64,000 nt of DNA from Klebsiella sp. RHBSTW-00484 (lineage in GTDB: Bacteria > Pseudomonadota > Gammaproteobacteria > Enterobacterales > Enterobacteriaceae), in the NCBI RefSeq assembly GCF_013705725.1, contig NZ_CP055481.1:1612001-1676000 (forward strand). The letters are read 5' to 3'. Numbering within the stretch: position 1 is the stretch's first letter; every line of letters starts with the position of its first letter. Below are positions 23,788 through 34,316 of this stretch, in pieces. Below the pieces are notes generated by a model. That model searched no databases, was not told the DNA's origin, and worked only from the letters and a program-made list of their open reading frames with translations. Both the position numbers and the translations under genes were made by a program.

Positions 23788-26445
23788 TTATGATTGCGCT
23801 GGTGCAAGTTGTAGAGACAAACTGACAATTCCATCTTCCAACTGGATATCAACCGTGAATCCCAGCTTTCTGGCGAGGCCGATCATGCCTTTATTGTTAG
23901 GCATTGTGATGCCGTTAAGTCGTTGCAGACCGTGGCTTTGCGTATAAGCAATTAATTTTTCTAGTAGCCTACGGCCTAAACCCAGACCTTTCAGGTCGGA
24001 GCGTACCAGCACGGCAAACTCGGCATCGATATTATCCGGGTCGGAGATCGCGCGAGTTACCCCGAGGATCTCATTTCCCTCTGCCGTTGCACGCACGGCA
24101 ACAAAAGCCATTTCTCGATCGTAGTCGATCTGCGTCATATTGGCTAAATCGTCATGCGTAAATTCATTGATTTCGCTGAAGTAACGATAGTAAAGATCTT
24201 CCTTCGTAACCTGCCCGATAAAGGCCAGCAACTGCGGCTCATCTTCTGGAAGAATAGGGCGAAACAGGCAACGTTCGCCATTTTTCATTACCACCCACTC
24301 TTCCTGCTGTTGCGGATAGGGACGCACAGCCAGGCGACTTTCGCTATCGCCGGTAAAAGGGGCAAGACTTAACGTGACATCAAGCGCAGTAAACTCGTGA
24401 CCGGAAGCGAGTAAAGGATGGATGTCCAGGCGCTGAATCTCCGGGCAGTCGACAATTAAATTAGATACCTGTACCAGCAATTGACTCAGGCCAGGAATGT
24501 CTAATGGTCGTAGTGCGCTGCGACCGCGCATTTTTTTACTCTTGATTGCCTGAATGACCAGATAGCGTGCCAGGTTCATATTCAACGGCGGTAGCGCGAC
24601 GGCAGCCTGATCTTCTGCACGCCACTCGACGCCGCCTTCCCCCAGCATGATCAGTGGCCCGAAGACCGGATCGTGCTCTACTACCACTCGAAGCTCCTGT
24701 GCCCCGGCGCGGTTGGCCATACTTTGTACCAGCAGTCCGTGAATACGCGCCTGCGGCCAGGTCATTTTCACGCGATCGATAATGGCATCCGCCGCCTGCT
24801 GTACTTCGATGGCAGTACGTAGATAAAGCATAACCCCCTGAACTTCTGACTTATGGGGGATATCCGGCGAGCGTAGCTTCAGCGCTACCGGATAACCAAT
24901 CTGCTCGGCGATATGTACTGCTTCGGCACTATCTGCAGCAATCCATGTCGGCAGAGTATGGATGCCATAAGCGCGCAGAACGGGGCTTACTTCATGGGTA
25001 TCCAGCGATGTTGCGCCTTCATTGATTGCGCGCTGCAGCAAGTCTCGGGCTTCAGCCGTGTTGGTGGTTAACGAGTCTGACAGGACCGGTGTTTCACGGA
25101 GCTGTTTTTGGTTACGTCTGTATTCCACCATGTGCATAAAGGCGGTAATAGTGCCCTCGGGAGTCCGATAAGTCGGTAGGCCCGCATCGCTAAACAGACG
25201 CCGTGCTTCTTGAGAAGAGAATTCACCACACCAGTTGGTGAGAACGGTAACGTATTTACCGCGTGGGTGGCGTTTCAGGGCATCAATTAGCGCCAGTGCG
25301 CTTTCCGTTCCCGGTGCGGCGGCGCTTGGGGCATGGATCACCAGCAGTGCATCATAGTCATGGCTATCAAGCAGGACGTTAAGCGCCTTAAGGTAATGCT
25401 CGCTACTGGCATCATCGCGGAGATCTAAGGGGTTGGCGATACCGATGCCAGCAGGTAATACCTGGCGCAGTTTGTCGCTGGTCTCTTCGCTGAGAGCAGC
25501 AAGTTTGCCATTGCGCAGCCAAAGCTCATCCAGCGCCAGCGCCGCCGGAGCGGCACCGTTACTGATAATCATCAGTTTTTCGCCGCGCAGGGGGCGCATA
25601 TGGCTGAGGGTTTCGACAGCAGAGAACAGCTCATGTGTGTCCTGTACCCGCAATAAGCCCGCACGCTGAATGGCAGCATCCCATGCAGGATCCATTCCTG
25701 AATTAACGTGCAGCAGTTTCTGCGCCGCCGGACTACGCCCGCTTTTAATCACCAGGATAGGTTTATTACGCGATGCGCTACGCGCCGCCGAAACAAAACG
25801 GCGGGCATCACTAATATGCTCAAGGTAGAGCAGAATGGCACTAGTCTTGCTATCGCGAGCAAGGAAGTCGAGTAAATCATCGACGTCGATATCCAGGCTG
25901 TCACCCAGTGCTATAAAGTAAGAAAAACCCATCTCTCGCTGCTGCGCCCAGTCGAGGATAGTGTTAGAGACCGCTGCTGACTGGGAAATAAACGCCAGTT
26001 TGCCGCGATGAATTGGAACCGGAGAAAAGCTGGCATTAAGCCCCTGCCATGGCGCAAGCAGGCCGAGACTGTTTGGCCCGAGCAGGCGCATTTGATAGCG
26101 GGCGGCACACTTAAGCAGCGCAGGGTATTGGTCGGGTATTGAAGACAGAATTATGCAGGTTTTACACCCTTTTTGCCCCAAAGCTTCCAGCAACTCAAGG
26201 TTTCTCCGGGCATTAGTGCATAGCACAGCAAGATCGGGCGTAAAGGGCAGACTGTCGATAGTCGGCCAGGCCAGCACGCCCTGAACCGCTTTCCACGCTG
26301 GCGTCACAGGAAGAACGGGGCCATTAAACCCGCCAGCCAGCAGGTTGCGCATCATCAGATAACCGGCGCGCTGTGGTTTCATTGATGCGCCAATAACGGC
26401 GATCGATTTTGGCCGCAGCAATGCTTCCAGGCCTCGTTGGCTCAT
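23788..26445 (-). CDS. patZ: Protein lysine acetyltransferase PatZ (Pka, YfiQ)
   Basis: 885 aa. Order: CoA-binding and succinyl-CoA-ligase-like domains (about 1-450), an ATP-grasp domain (about 480-700), which resembles ADP-forming acyl-CoA synthetase, and a C-terminal GNAT domain (about 725-880) with the acetyl-CoA loop LKGLGLGRRLLEKL. It acetylates Lys in acetyl-CoA synthetase and other proteins, using acetyl-CoA. It follows tapT by 35 nt and could be partly co-transcribed with it. In E. coli it is CRP-dependent; I do not see a clear site here. Confidence 0.96.
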   Translation of the reverse strand: MSQRGLEALLRPKSIAVIGASMKPQRAGYLMMRNLLAGGFNGPVLPVTPAWKAVQGVLAWPTIDSLPFTPDLAVLCTNARRNLELLEALGQKGCKTCIILSSIPDQYPALLKCAARYQMRLLGPNSLGLLAPWQGLNASFSPVPIHRGKLAFISQSAAVSNTILDWAQQREMGFSYFIALGDSLDIDVDDLLDFLARDSKTSAILLYLEHISDARRFVSAARSASRNKPILVIKSGRSPAAQKLLHVNSGMDPAWDAAIQRAGLLRVQDTHELFSAVETLSHMRPLRGEKLMIISNGAAPAALALDELWLRNGKLAALSEETSDKLRQVLPAGIGIANPLDLRDDASSEHYLKALNVLLDSHDYDALLVIHAPSAAAPGTESALALIDALKRHPRGKYVTVLTNWCGEFSSQEARRLFSDAGLPTYRTPEGTITAFMHMVEYRRNQKQLRETPVLSDSLTTNTAEARDLLQRAINEGATSLDTHEVSPVLRAYGIHTLPTWIAADSAEAVHIAEQIGYPVALKLRSPDIPHKSEVQGVMLYLRTAIEVQQAADAIIDRVKMTWPQARIHGLLVQSMANRAGAQELRVVVEHDPVFGPLIMLGEGGVEWRAEDQAAVALPPLNMNLARYLVIQAIKSKKMRGRSALRPLDIPGLSQLLVQVSNLIVDCPEIQRLDIHPLLASGHEFTALDVTLSLAPFTGDSESRLAVRPYPQQQEEWVVMKNGERCLFRPILPEDEPQLLAFIGQVTKEDLYYRYFSEINEFTHDDLANMTQIDYDREMAFVAVRATAEGNEILGVTRAISDPDNIDAEFAVLVRSDLKGLGLGRRLLEKLIAYTQSHGLQRLNGITMPNNKGMIGLARKLGFTVDIQLEDGIVSLSLQLAPAQS

Positions 26446-26480
26446 ACCGGTCTCCTTAAATCTCCAGTGACCGAATGATT

Positions 26481-27179
26481 TTAAACGTTTTCTGTCGGGT
26501 GTGCTGTGATGCTGCCCTTATGCTGCGTTTTTCCTGCCAGATAGCGTGCTTTGAACAAGCTAAAGTGATCGCCAAGCGCCGCAGCCGCGGGTTTATCTCC
26601 CGCGAGATCCAGCAACGCAATCGCCACTTCGGCAGTGCAGTATTGCCCTTGTGCATGGGCTTCCCGCAGGTGGTAAGCAGAGATGCGGGACAGGTCAACG
26701 GAAATAATCGGCAGTGCATCAAGCCAGGGGCTTTTACGGAACATTTTTCGCGCTTCGGGCCAGGTTCCATCGAGCATAATAAATAGCGGCGGTTTGCCCA
26801 CAGGCGGTGCATCAAGTACCTGACGTTCGGTGCCGGCATAAGAAGCAGGAAAAACCACCATTGGCTGATAATGAGGGTCGGCAACTAAATCGAGCAATGC
26901 CTGTGGTGGTTCAGTACGGGACCACTGGAACGCTTCGGTATCCGGGAGGGTATCGGCAATAAGGCGCCCGGTATTGCTGGGCTTCATCGGCTCGGTATCG
27001 AACATTACCAGACAAAAACGACTGGAAGCGGCAACCGGGTTGAGGGTCTCGCAAAGGCACTCTTTCAACGGCAGCAGGCAACGCTGGCAGCGGTGAATAC
27101 GGTTGCCGCGAGCAAGGAAAGGCCGGGTGGCGCGAGCGAGGCGTTCGGCGCGAAGGCGAAGGACGGCGTTATCAGTCAT
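26481..27179 (-). CDS. tapT: tRNA-uridine aminocarboxypropyltransferase TapT (YfiP)
   Basis: 232 aa, as in E. coli. DTW-domain protein: N-terminal zinc-type cysteines CQRCLLPLKECLC, PSNTGRLIADTL, and the DTW motif in LDGTWPEARKM followed by SPWL. It makes acp3U at position 47 of tRNAs from S-adenosylmethionine. It is 69 nt from trxC and just upstream of patZ, all on the minus strand. Confidence 0.93.
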   Translation of the reverse strand: MTDNAVLRLRAERLARATRPFLARGNRIHRCQRCLLPLKECLCETLNPVAASSRFCLVMFDTEPMKPSNTGRLIADTLPDTEAFQWSRTEPPQALLDLVADPHYQPMVVFPASYAGTERQVLDAPPVGKPPLFIMLDGTWPEARKMFRKSPWLDALPIISVDLSRISAYHLREAHAQGQYCTAEVAIALLDLAGDKPAAAALGDHFSLFKARYLAGKTQHKGSITAHPTENV

Positions 27180-27248
27180 GGAGATCGCTAAGAAAAAACG
27201 CCATTGTCGCAGAGGTGAAAACGGGGCACAAGCGATGCCCCGTCAGGT

Positions 27249-27674
27249 TTACTGCTGGCCGGCTTCGTTTAGCCAGCTATCGAAAGGCGCTTTAGGGACG
27301 GCACCGTTCAGCATGTCGATGACTTCGCCATTTTTAAACATCATAATGGTCGGGATGCTACGAATGCGAAAGCGGGCGCTGAGTTCCCGTTCCATTTCGG
27401 TATTCACTTTCACGAAACGCATTTCGCCACTGCGTTCTTCAGCCACATCTTCAAAGATCGGCGCGAAGTTCCGGCAGGGGCCGCACCATGGCGCCCAGAA
27501 ATCGACAACGACGGGGAGATCGTCCTTCAGTAGTTTATCCAGCGTTGCCCCGGTCGCGTTGATTACGTCACCGTCAAAAAGATCGTGACCGCAGCGTCCG
27601 CATTTCGCGCCATCGGCGCTACGATCGTCGGGGATGCGGTTCAGAGCCTGACAACTGGCACAAACGGTATTCAT
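27249..27674 (-). CDS. trxC: Thioredoxin 2 (TrxC)
   Basis: 141 aa. An N-terminal zinc finger made by two CXXC pairs (C5/C8 and C25/C28) is followed by a thioredoxin fold with the active site WCGPC (C64/C67) and cis-Pro SIPTIM. It is a cytoplasmic disulfide reductase induced by OxyR in E. coli. It is slightly longer than the 139-aa E. coli protein at the C-terminus (WLNEAGQQ). Confidence 0.96.
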   Translation of the reverse strand: MNTVCASCQALNRIPDDRSADGAKCGRCGHDLFDGDVINATGATLDKLLKDDLPVVVDFWAPWCGPCRNFAPIFEDVAEERSGEMRFVKVNTEMERELSARFRIRSIPTIMMFKNGEVIDMLNGAVPKAPFDSWLNEAGQQ

Positions 27675-27842
27675 AACTAACCTCTGGTTATGGGTTGCAG
27701 CGCGGCACGTGGCCGATTTGTTTCTGTAATGTTACATATTATTGATGAGTAGCTATTAAAGGACAATGTGTTTTGTTCGATGAATACGATAGACCCAGGC
27801 TTTTAAATGAAATAATGGCTAAGTGGTGACACATCGGGTAAT

Positions 27843-27859
27843 CTGCGCGCTTCGCGCAG
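27843..27859 (+). other. Hairpin in the yfiF leader
   Basis: CTGCGCG-CTT-CGCGCAG is a perfect 7-bp GC stem with a 3-nt loop, ending 5 nt before the GGTGGAG ribosome site of yfiF. There is no T-run, so it is not a terminator. Confidence 0.5.
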
Positions 27860-27877
27860 CGCAGGTGGAGAAAATTG

Positions 27878-28948
27878 ATGAGCGACGAACTGAAAAATAA
27901 AAGCGGCAAGGTCAAAGTGATGTATGTCCGCAGTGATGATGATTCTGAGAAACGCACCCAGAACCCGCGTACCGGGAAAGGGGGAGGTCGTCCAGGAAAA
28001 TCACGCGTTGACGGCCGCAACCGCCCTGCGCGCGATGAAAGAAGTAGCCGTGGTGGTGATCGTAAACGTGACGAGCGCAAGCGCGATGATTTCGGTGGTG
28101 AAGGTTCCTCACCGTGGCGTACCGTGTCTCGTGCGCCTGGTGAAGAAGCACCGGTAAAAGCCGATCACGGTGGGATCAGCGGTAAAAGCTTTATCGATCC
28201 GGAAGTGCTGCGCCGTCAGCGCGCGGAAGAGACCCGCGTTTATGGTGAGAATGCCTGCCAGGCTTTATTCCAGAGCCGTCCGGAGGCCATCGTGCGAGCC
28301 TGGTTTATCCAGAGCGTAACACCTCGCTTTAAGGAAGCCCTGCGCTGGATGGCGGCAAACCGCAAAGCCTATCACGTGGTTGATGAAGCGGAACTGGCAA
28401 AAGCTTCAGGTACTGAACATCATGGTGGCGTTTGCTTCCTGATTAAAAAGCGTCATGGTACATCGGTTGAACAGTGGGTTGCCAAAGCTGATGCTGAAGA
28501 TTGCGTTCTGGCGCTGGAAGATGTGGGTAACCCGCATAACCTCGGTGCTATCATGCGTAGCTGCGCACATTTCGGTGTTAAAGGCGTTGTTGTGCAGGAT
28601 GCCGGAGTACTGGAGTCAGGTGCTGCAATCCGTACAGCGGAAGGTGGCGCAGAGCACGTTGAGCCGATCACTGGCGACAGCTTCATTGATACGCTCGAGA
28701 GATTCCGCAGCGCGGGTTACGCCATTGTTTCTACTTCCAGCCATAACGGTACTCCGCTGTTTAAAGCCGAACTGCCGAAGAAGATGGTGCTGGTGTTAGG
28801 GCAAGAGAGTGATGGTCTGTCCGATGCGGCGATCTCCAGTGCCGATCTGAATGTAGCTATCGAAGGGACAGGTAATGTGGAGAGCCTGAACGTTTCCGTT
28901 GCTACCGGCGTATTGCTGGCAGAGTGGTGGCGTCAGAATAAGGCTTGA
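27878..28948 (+). CDS. yfiF: SpoU/TrmH-family RNA methyltransferase YfiF
   Basis: 356 aa from the ATG after GGTGGAG. The first 90 residues are a low-complexity, very basic tail rich in Arg, Gly and Asp (two RGG-like stretches), longer than I recall for E. coli. Then comes a substrate-binding domain with [15 protein letters not shown] and a SPOUT methyltransferase domain with [27 protein letters not shown] and the knot segment [16 protein letters not shown]. It probably 2'-O-methylates an RNA ribose with SAM; the target is not settled. It ends at a strong terminator. Confidence 0.92.
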   Translation: MSDELKNKSGKVKVMYVRSDDDSEKRTQNPRTGKGGGRPGKSRVDGRNRPARDERSSRGGDRKRDERKRDDFGGEGSSPWRTVSRAPGEEAPVKADHGGISGKSFIDPEVLRRQRAEETRVYGENACQALFQSRPEAIVRAWFIQSVTPRFKEALRWMAANRKAYHVVDEAELAKASGTEHHGGVCFLIKKRHGTSVEQWVAKADAEDCVLALEDVGNPHNLGAIMRSCAHFGVKGVVVQDAGVLESGAAIRTAEGGAEHVEPITGDSFIDTLERFRSAGYAIVSTSSHNGTPLFKAELPKKMVLVLGQESDGLSDAAISSADLNVAIEGTGNVESLNVSVATGVLLAEWWRQNKA

Positions 28949-28966
28949 TACCTTAATTCAAAGTAA

Positions 28967-29008
28967 AAAATGCCAGCATAGCTGTAATGCTAATGCTGGC
29001 ATTTTTTT
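28967..29008 (+). terminator. yfiF terminator
   Basis: AAATGCCAGCAT and ATGCTGGCATTT form a 12-bp stem followed by a T-run, about 20 nt after the stop. Confidence 0.93.
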
Positions 29009-29057
29009 GTCCTGATTCTGAGTGATGGCTGGTCCGTAGATTCATACGGACAGTCAT

Positions 29058-29747
29058 TTACTCGCTTTCAGTCGGTAGCACCGGTACCCAGTCAATCGGT
29101 GCTTCACCGCGTTCGGCCAGCCACTGATTGGCCTGGACAAAATGGTTGCTGCCAAAGAACCCGCGATGGGCGGAAAGCGGTGATGGATGCGGCGCTTTCA
29201 GTACACAATGGCGCTGACGATCGATAATTGCCCCTTTCTTTTGCGCATGTGACCCCCACAGCAGGAACACCACTCCTTCCCGATGCTGGTTGATCAATGA
29301 AATCACTTTATCGGTAAAGGTTTCCCATCCGAGGCTGGCGTGAGAGTGTGCTTGTCCCGCACGTACCGTTAATACGGTATTGAGCAGCAGCACGCCCTGA
29401 CGCGCCCAGCTTTCGAGATAACCGTGAGTCGGGCGCTGAAATCCAGGTATCGTCCCTTCCAGTTCCTTGTACATATTAAGCAGTGATGGTGGTGTCGCAA
29501 TTCCAGGTAGAACAGAGAAGGCAAGGCCGTGAGCCTGCCCGGGTCCGTGGTAGGGATCCTGGCCCAGAATCACCACTTTGACATCGCTTAATTCGGTGTA
29601 ACGAAACGCATTAAAGACATCTTTTTGCGGTGGGTAGATGGTGATGCCAGATTGGCGTTCTTCTGCCACGGTTTTTAGGGTGTTAACAAAATAAGGCTGC
29701 TGCTTCTCTTCTGCCAGTACATCGTGCCAGATTAATGGGGTGGTCAT
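29058..29747 (-). CDS. ung: Uracil-DNA glycosylase Ung
   Basis: 229 aa from [10 protein letters not shown], after GCAGGAGAG; the longer frame upstream has no matching family sequence. Motifs: water-activating [13 protein letters not shown] (Asp64), [20 protein letters not shown] and the minor-groove loop [11 protein letters not shown] (His about 187). It removes uracil from DNA at the start of base excision repair. It is divergent from grcA. Confidence 0.97.
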   Translation of the reverse strand: MTTPLIWHDVLAEEKQQPYFVNTLKTVAEERQSGITIYPPQKDVFNAFRYTELSDVKVVILGQDPYHGPGQAHGLAFSVLPGIATPPSLLNMYKELEGTIPGFQRPTHGYLESWARQGVLLLNTVLTVRAGQAHSHASLGWETFTDKVISLINQHREGVVFLLWGSHAQKKGAIIDRQRHCVLKAPHPSPLSAHRGFFGSNHFVQANQWLAERGEAPIDWVPVLPTESE

Positions 29748-29886
29748 TTTGCTCTCCTGCAAAGTGTCATTGCCATAGCTTAACTGCATCTTTCTACAAC
29801 ACAAAATTTGCGCCACGCGATTGACGTTCTGCATGCAAAAAAAATTGAAATTTTACAAATTTATTTAGTGTTGGATATGGCGTAAC

Positions 29887-29900
29887 TTGATGTAAAACAA
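29887..29900. promoter_or_regulatory. FNR site (distal) of grcA
   Basis: TTGATGTAAAACAA matches TTGAT-N4-ATCAA in the left half and partly in the right. It is exactly 53 bp upstream of the next site, the same distance as the -93.5 and -40.5 sites of E. coli grcA (yfiD). Confidence 0.7.
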
Positions 29901-29939
29901 TAATATCCACTCATACCCACTTTCATTGAGTGGTTTTTG

Positions 29940-29953
29940 TTGATTTAAATCAA
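29940..29953. promoter_or_regulatory. FNR site (proximal) of grcA
   Basis: TTGATTTAAATCAA is a perfect FNR consensus. With a TATATA -10 at 29976-29981 the start point would be near 29987 and this site at -40.5, an activating class II position. The rest of the 311-nt ung-grcA gap is AT-rich and shows nothing else. Confidence 0.9.
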
Positions 29954-30058
29954 TGAATGCCGGGTGCCCGACTGTTATATATACACTCATACAACAATGG
30001 TTTTACCAATTGGCCGCGAAGGCCAATAATCGAATAAACACTGCCCGGGAGGCATCAA

Positions 30059-30442
30059 ATGATTACTGGTATCCAAATTACTAAAGCTGCAAACGACGAC
30101 CTGCTGAACTCTTTCTGGCTGCTGGATAGCGAAAAAGGCGAAGCACGCTGCCTGTGCGCCAAAGCCGGTTATGCTGAAGATGACGTGGTTGCGGTAAGCA
30201 AACTGGGCGAGATCGAATACCGTGAAATTCCGGTAGACGTGAAACCGGAAGTTCGCGTTGAAGGTGGTCAGCACCTGAACGTAAACGTACTGCGTCGCGA
30301 AACGTTGATGGATGCGGTTGAACATCCGGAAAAATATCCGCAGCTGACTATTCGCGTATCTGGTTACGCGGTACGTTTTAACTCCCTGACTCCGGAACAG
30401 CAGCGCGATGTTATCGCCCGTACTTTTACCGAAAGCCTGTAA
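30059..30442 (+). CDS. grcA: Autonomous glycyl radical cofactor GrcA (YfiD)
   Basis: 127 aa, as in E. coli. Its C-terminal 60 residues copy the glycyl-radical end of pyruvate formate-lyase, with [10 protein letters not shown] carrying the radical Gly near residue 102. It replaces the damaged radical domain of PflB after oxygen exposure. It is monocistronic, preceded by GGGAGG, and controlled by tandem FNR sites. Confidence 0.97.
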   Translation: MITGIQITKAANDDLLNSFWLLDSEKGEARCLCAKAGYAEDDVVAVSKLGEIEYREIPVDVKPEVRVEGGQHLNVNVLRRETLMDAVEHPEKYPQLTIRVSGYAVRFNSLTPEQQRDVIARTFTESL

Positions 30443-30458
30443 GATTAAGTTTTGATGT

Positions 30459-30488
30459 GAAAACGCCGGGATATCCCGGCGTTTTTTT
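30459..30488 (+). terminator. grcA terminator, possibly shared with srmB
   Basis: AACGCCGGGATATCCCGGCGTT is summarised here as two arms, AACGCCGGGA and TCCCGGCGTT, followed by a T-run, and preceded by an A-run on the other side. The stem lies directly between the convergent stops of grcA and srmB, so it can serve both. Confidence 0.92.
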
Positions 30489-31818
30489 ACTTTTCGTTTG
30501 GCTGCTGTGGCGTATCGCTCCCGCTTGCCTTGCGACGCTTACCAATGTTCTTGGTATCACGGTGACGTTTCTTCACGCGCGGCTTCTCTTTATCTTTCTC
30601 TTTTTTCTCTGCACGCTTCGCTAATACTTTCTTAGACGGCTTACCAGTCTGCTTCTCGCTCGGTGCGCGAGTCGTTGGGCGCAACTCATCGATGACTCGG
30701 GCTTTTAACGGCTCTTCAATATAACGGCCAATTTTGCCCAACAGCAGGTGGTCATGAGCCTCAACCAGAGAAATGGCGACGCCTTTTTTCCCTGCGCGAC
30801 CCGTTCGACCGATGCGGTGTAGATAGGTGTCGGCGGTACGCGGCATGTCGAAGTTGATGACGTGACTCACATCCGGAATATCGATACCACGTGCAGCGAC
30901 ATCAGTCGCAATCAGCACATTCATACGACCGTCTGTCATTCGTTTAATTGCTTCGTTGCGCTTCGCCTGAACCATCTCACCTTCAAGCCAGCAGGTATTG
31001 ATACCCGCTTCACGCAGCCAACCCGCCAGTTCATGAACACGCTCGCGTTTACGCACAAAGACGATAGAACGCGTGGCATCTGGTTGCTTCAGTAAATTTA
31101 CGAGCAGCGCGGTTTTGTGTTTGATGTCATCAGCACGGTAGTACCACTGATGAATTTTCTTACGCTCGCGAGTGGAAGGGGTGGCAGAGACTTCAACCGG
31201 ATCTTCCAGCAGACGTTCAGCAAAGTCCTTAATCGCGTCGCCTTCAAGAGTCGCGGAAAACAGCATGGTCTGCTTACGCCAGCGAGTTTCACCAGCTATG
31301 TGTTCAATATCCTGGGCGAAGCCCATGTCGACCATGCGATCTGCTTCATCAAGGATTAGCGTTTCAACGGCGCGGCAGTCGAAGTTTTCTTCTTTAATGT
31401 ATTGCAGCAGGCGTCCGGTGGTCGCGACCACGATATCTTGGTTTTCACTGAACACTTCCGCGTGGTTCATATACGCTACGCCGCCGGTAATAGTGGCGAT
31501 ATCCAGATGAGTATGTTTTGCCAGTTCACGCGCATGGTCAGCAACCTGCATCGCCAGCTCGCGAGTCGGCGTCAAGATGAGAATGCGCGGCGGACCGGAC
31601 TTCTTGCGTGGAAAATCGAGCAGGTGCTGCAACGCTGGCAGCAAATACGCCGCTGTTTTACCGGTGCCGGTCGGGGCTGAACCGAGAATGTCACGGCCAT
31701 CAAGCGCAGGCGGAATAGCGGCGGCCTGAATGGCTGTCGGGCGTGTGAAACCTTTATCCTGGAGCGCTTCCAGTAGGTTTTCGTCGAGTTCAAGTTCGGA
31801 AAAAGTCGTTACAGTCAT
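30487..31818 (-). CDS. srmB: ATP-dependent RNA helicase SrmB
   Basis: 443 aa (E. coli 444). DEAD-box core: Q motif with RPTAIQ, Walker A SAPTGTGKT, DEAD in ILDEADRMVDMGF, SAT, and HRIGRTGRAG. It carries a long Lys/Arg-rich C-terminal tail (about 385-443) that binds RNA. It helps early 50S ribosome assembly, especially in the cold. It is convergent with grcA and divergent from trmN. Confidence 0.97.
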   Translation of the reverse strand: MTVTTFSELELDENLLEALQDKGFTRPTAIQAAAIPPALDGRDILGSAPTGTGKTAAYLLPALQHLLDFPRKKSGPPRILILTPTRELAMQVADHARELAKHTHLDIATITGGVAYMNHAEVFSENQDIVVATTGRLLQYIKEENFDCRAVETLILDEADRMVDMGFAQDIEHIAGETRWRKQTMLFSATLEGDAIKDFAERLLEDPVEVSATPSTRERKKIHQWYYRADDIKHKTALLVNLLKQPDATRSIVFVRKRERVHELAGWLREAGINTCWLEGEMVQAKRNEAIKRMTDGRMNVLIATDVAARGIDIPDVSHVINFDMPRTADTYLHRIGRTGRAGKKGVAISLVEAHDHLLLGKIGRYIEEPLKARVIDELRPTTRAPSEKQTGKPSKKVLAKRAEKKEKDKEKPRVKKRHRDTKNIGKRRKASGSDTPQQPNEK

Positions 31819-31950
31819 GATCTACCTCTGAGTGGACCGCCGATTATAGACGTTACGGACGCAATGTTCATCTGTTTGTAAGGCTATCTGTTCTCCGGTA
31901 TTGTGCATAGCCTTAAGCCCAGGAGTTTTTTGCCCGCAAGGTTATCGAGG

Positions 31951-32688
31951 ATGTCTCAGTCGAAGTTTGCGCTGCCGCGCAATGGTTTTACATTTAAACA
32001 ATTTTTTATTGCCCACGATCGCTGTGCGATGAAGGTGGGCACTGACGGCATTTTACTTGGCGCATGGGCTCCGATAGCGCAGGTTAAGCACGTACTGGAT
32101 ATTGGTACTGGCAGCGGCCTGCTTGCGCTAATGATAGCGCAGCGAACCGTGGAGGCGGTCACTGTTGACGCTGTAGAACTGGACGAAGATGCGGCAGAAC
32201 AGGCGCGGGAAAACGCTGAAGAATCCCTGTGGTCCGGACGTATCCAGATCCACCAGGCTGATATTCAGCAATGGCAGTCGCCGCAAACCCGACGCTACGA
32301 ACTGATTGTCAGCAATCCGCCTTTTTTTGCTGAAGGTGTCCCTTGCGCGACCTCACGGCGTGAGCAGGCCCGCTATACCACCACGCTCGATCACACAACG
32401 CTGTTAACCTGTGCCGCTGAATCCATTACGGAAGAGGGATTTTTTTGCGTTGTGTTGCCGGTTGATGTCGGCAATGCATTTGTTCAGCGGGCGCAGAATA
32501 TGGGTTGGCATCTACGTTTACGTACCGACGTGGCGGAAACGGAAATGCGTCCACCGCATCGGGTTCTGTTGGCTTTTTCGCCGACAGCGGGTGAGTGCTT
32601 TAGCGACAGGTTGGTTATCCGTGGGCCAGAGCAGCAGTATTCCGAAGGATTTACCGCTCTGACCGAGGATTTCTATCTTTTTATGTGA
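31951..32688 (+). CDS. trmN: tRNA1(Val) (adenine(37)-N6)-methyltransferase TrmN6 (YfiC)
   Basis: 245 aa from [18 protein letters not shown], matching the E. coli length; an upstream frame is not conserved. SAM-binding [14 protein letters not shown] near residue 50 and a class N-methyltransferase NPPF motif (E. coli has NPPY). It makes m6A37 in tRNA1-Val. It overlaps the convergent nadB stop by 16 nt. Confidence 0.94.
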   Translation: MSQSKFALPRNGFTFKQFFIAHDRCAMKVGTDGILLGAWAPIAQVKHVLDIGTGSGLLALMIAQRTVEAVTVDAVELDEDAAEQARENAEESLWSGRIQIHQADIQQWQSPQTRRYELIVSNPPFFAEGVPCATSRREQARYTTTLDHTTLLTCAAESITEEGFFCVVLPVDVGNAFVQRAQNMGWHLRLRTDVAETEMRPPHRVLLAFSPTAGECFSDRLVIRGPEQQYSEGFTALTEDFYLFM

Positions 32689-34292
32689 ACCAGTGGCGAC
32701 AGCACTGACGGTCCGCTAGTCGGCAACTGTTCCGGATAGTCCAGCGTATAGTGCAGACCACGGCTCTCTTTACGTAGCATGGCGCAGCGCACAATCAACT
32801 CGGCAACCTGGACCAGGTTACGCAGCTCCAGCAAATTATTGGAGACGCGGAAGCGGGTGTAATATTCGTCCAGTTCCTGCTGCAGCATAGTAATGCGTCG
32901 CAGGGCGCGCTCAAGTCGGCGGGTGGTGCGCACAATGCCGACATAATCCCACATTAATAAGCGCAGCTCATGCCAGTTATGTTGGATAACAACAAGTTCG
33001 TCGGGGATCTCGACCTGGCTTTCGTCCCATAAAGGAAGCTCATTGACTCTCTGCGCGAAAGGCATGCGCTTAACGATATCTTCGGCTGCGGACCAACCGT
33101 AAACAAGACACTCCAACAGCGAGTTTGAAGCCATGCGGTTAGCGCCATGTAATCCGGTATAGCTGACTTCGCCGATGGCGTACAGGCCGTCGACATCAGT
33201 ACGTCCGTTATCGTCAACCATCACACCGCCGCAGGTATAGTGAGCAGCCGGAACAATAGGCACCGGCTCTTTTGTCAGATCGATTCCCAATCCCAGTAAC
33301 TTCTCGTAAATCATCGGGAAATGGTGGCGAATAAATTCTGCGGGTTTATGGCTGATGTCGAGATACATGCAGTCGACGCCAAGGCGCTTCATTTCATGGT
33401 CGATGGCTCGGGCGACCACATCGCGGGGGGCCAGTTCACCGCGTTCGTCAAAGTCCGGCATAAATCGTGTGCCGTCCGGGCGCTTCAACAGTGCGCCTTC
33501 ACCGCGCAAGGCTTCTGTCAGCAGGAAATTGCGCGCCTGCGGATGGTATAAGGCGGTGGGGTGAAACTGATTGAACTCAAGGTTGGCGACACGGCAACCC
33601 GCACGCCAGGCCATGGCAATCCCATCACCGGAAGAGACGTCTGGATTTGTCGTATATTGGTATACCTTAGCCGCGCCTCCGGTAGCCAGTACCACCGCTT
33701 TTGCGCTACAAGTTTCAACCGTCTCCTTATTTCGATTCCAGACCCAGGCTCCTACCACGCGACGCGTACCCGGCAGGCCGATTTTATCTGAGATAATCAG
33801 GTCAACGGCGTTGCTGCGTTCCAGCACGCGGATGTTGGGATGAGAAAGTGCTTTGCTGACCAGCGTTGTCTCTACGGCTTTACCCGTCGCATCGGCTGAG
33901 TGGAGAATTCGGCGGTGGCTATGACCCCCTTCTCGGGTCAAATGATAGCTTTCAGCCCCATTAGCCTGAACCTGAGTATCAAACAGGACGCCCTGATCAA
34001 TAAGCCACTGAACGCAGGGTTTAGCGTTGCTGGCGACAAAAGAAACGGCATGGCGATCGCAAAGGCCGGCTCCGGCAACCAACGTATCTTCTACATGGGA
34101 TTCAACGCTGTCGGTTTCATCGAAGACGGCGGCGATCCCGCCTTGAGCATAGAAAGTTGACCCTTCACTGATAGGGCCTTTGCTCAGTACCGTGACTGTG
34201 CAGTGTTCCGCCAGCCGCAAAGCAAGGGACAATCCGGCAGCACCGCTGCCAACAATCAGTACATCACAAGAGGAATCAGAAGTTGTGTTCAT
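32673..34292 (-). CDS. nadB: L-aspartate oxidase NadB
   Basis: 539 aa (E. coli 540). N-terminal FAD-binding [25 protein letters not shown], the catalytic-region HTREGG-like [14 protein letters not shown] and RRVxR-type segments, ending in a helical C-terminal domain. It oxidises L-aspartate to iminoaspartate, the first step of NAD synthesis, using oxygen or fumarate. It has a NadR box at its start and is divergent from rpoE. Confidence 0.97.
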   Translation of the reverse strand: MNTTSDSSCDVLIVGSGAAGLSLALRLAEHCTVTVLSKGPISEGSTFYAQGGIAAVFDETDSVESHVEDTLVAGAGLCDRHAVSFVASNAKPCVQWLIDQGVLFDTQVQANGAESYHLTREGGHSHRRILHSADATGKAVETTLVSKALSHPNIRVLERSNAVDLIISDKIGLPGTRRVVGAWVWNRNKETVETCSAKAVVLATGGAAKVYQYTTNPDVSSGDGIAMAWRAGCRVANLEFNQFHPTALYHPQARNFLLTEALRGEGALLKRPDGTRFMPDFDERGELAPRDVVARAIDHEMKRLGVDCMYLDISHKPAEFIRHHFPMIYEKLLGLGIDLTKEPVPIVPAAHYTCGGVMVDDNGRTDVDGLYAIGEVSYTGLHGANRMASNSLLECLVYGWSAAEDIVKRMPFAQRVNELPLWDESQVEIPDELVVIQHNWHELRLLMWDYVGIVRTTRRLERALRRITMLQQELDEYYTRFRVSNNLLELRNLVQVAELIVRCAMLRKESRGLHYTLDYPEQLPTSGPSVLSPLVHIKR

Positions 34293-34298
34293 GAGTTT

Positions 34299-34316
34299 TG
34301 TTTAATTTACTAAACA
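34299..34316. promoter_or_regulatory. NadR operator of nadB
   Basis: TGTTTAATTTACTAAACA is a perfect TGTTTA-N6-TAAACA palindrome, 7 nt upstream of the nadB start codon. It is the known consensus for NadR, which represses NAD synthesis genes when NAD is plentiful. Confidence 0.9.
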
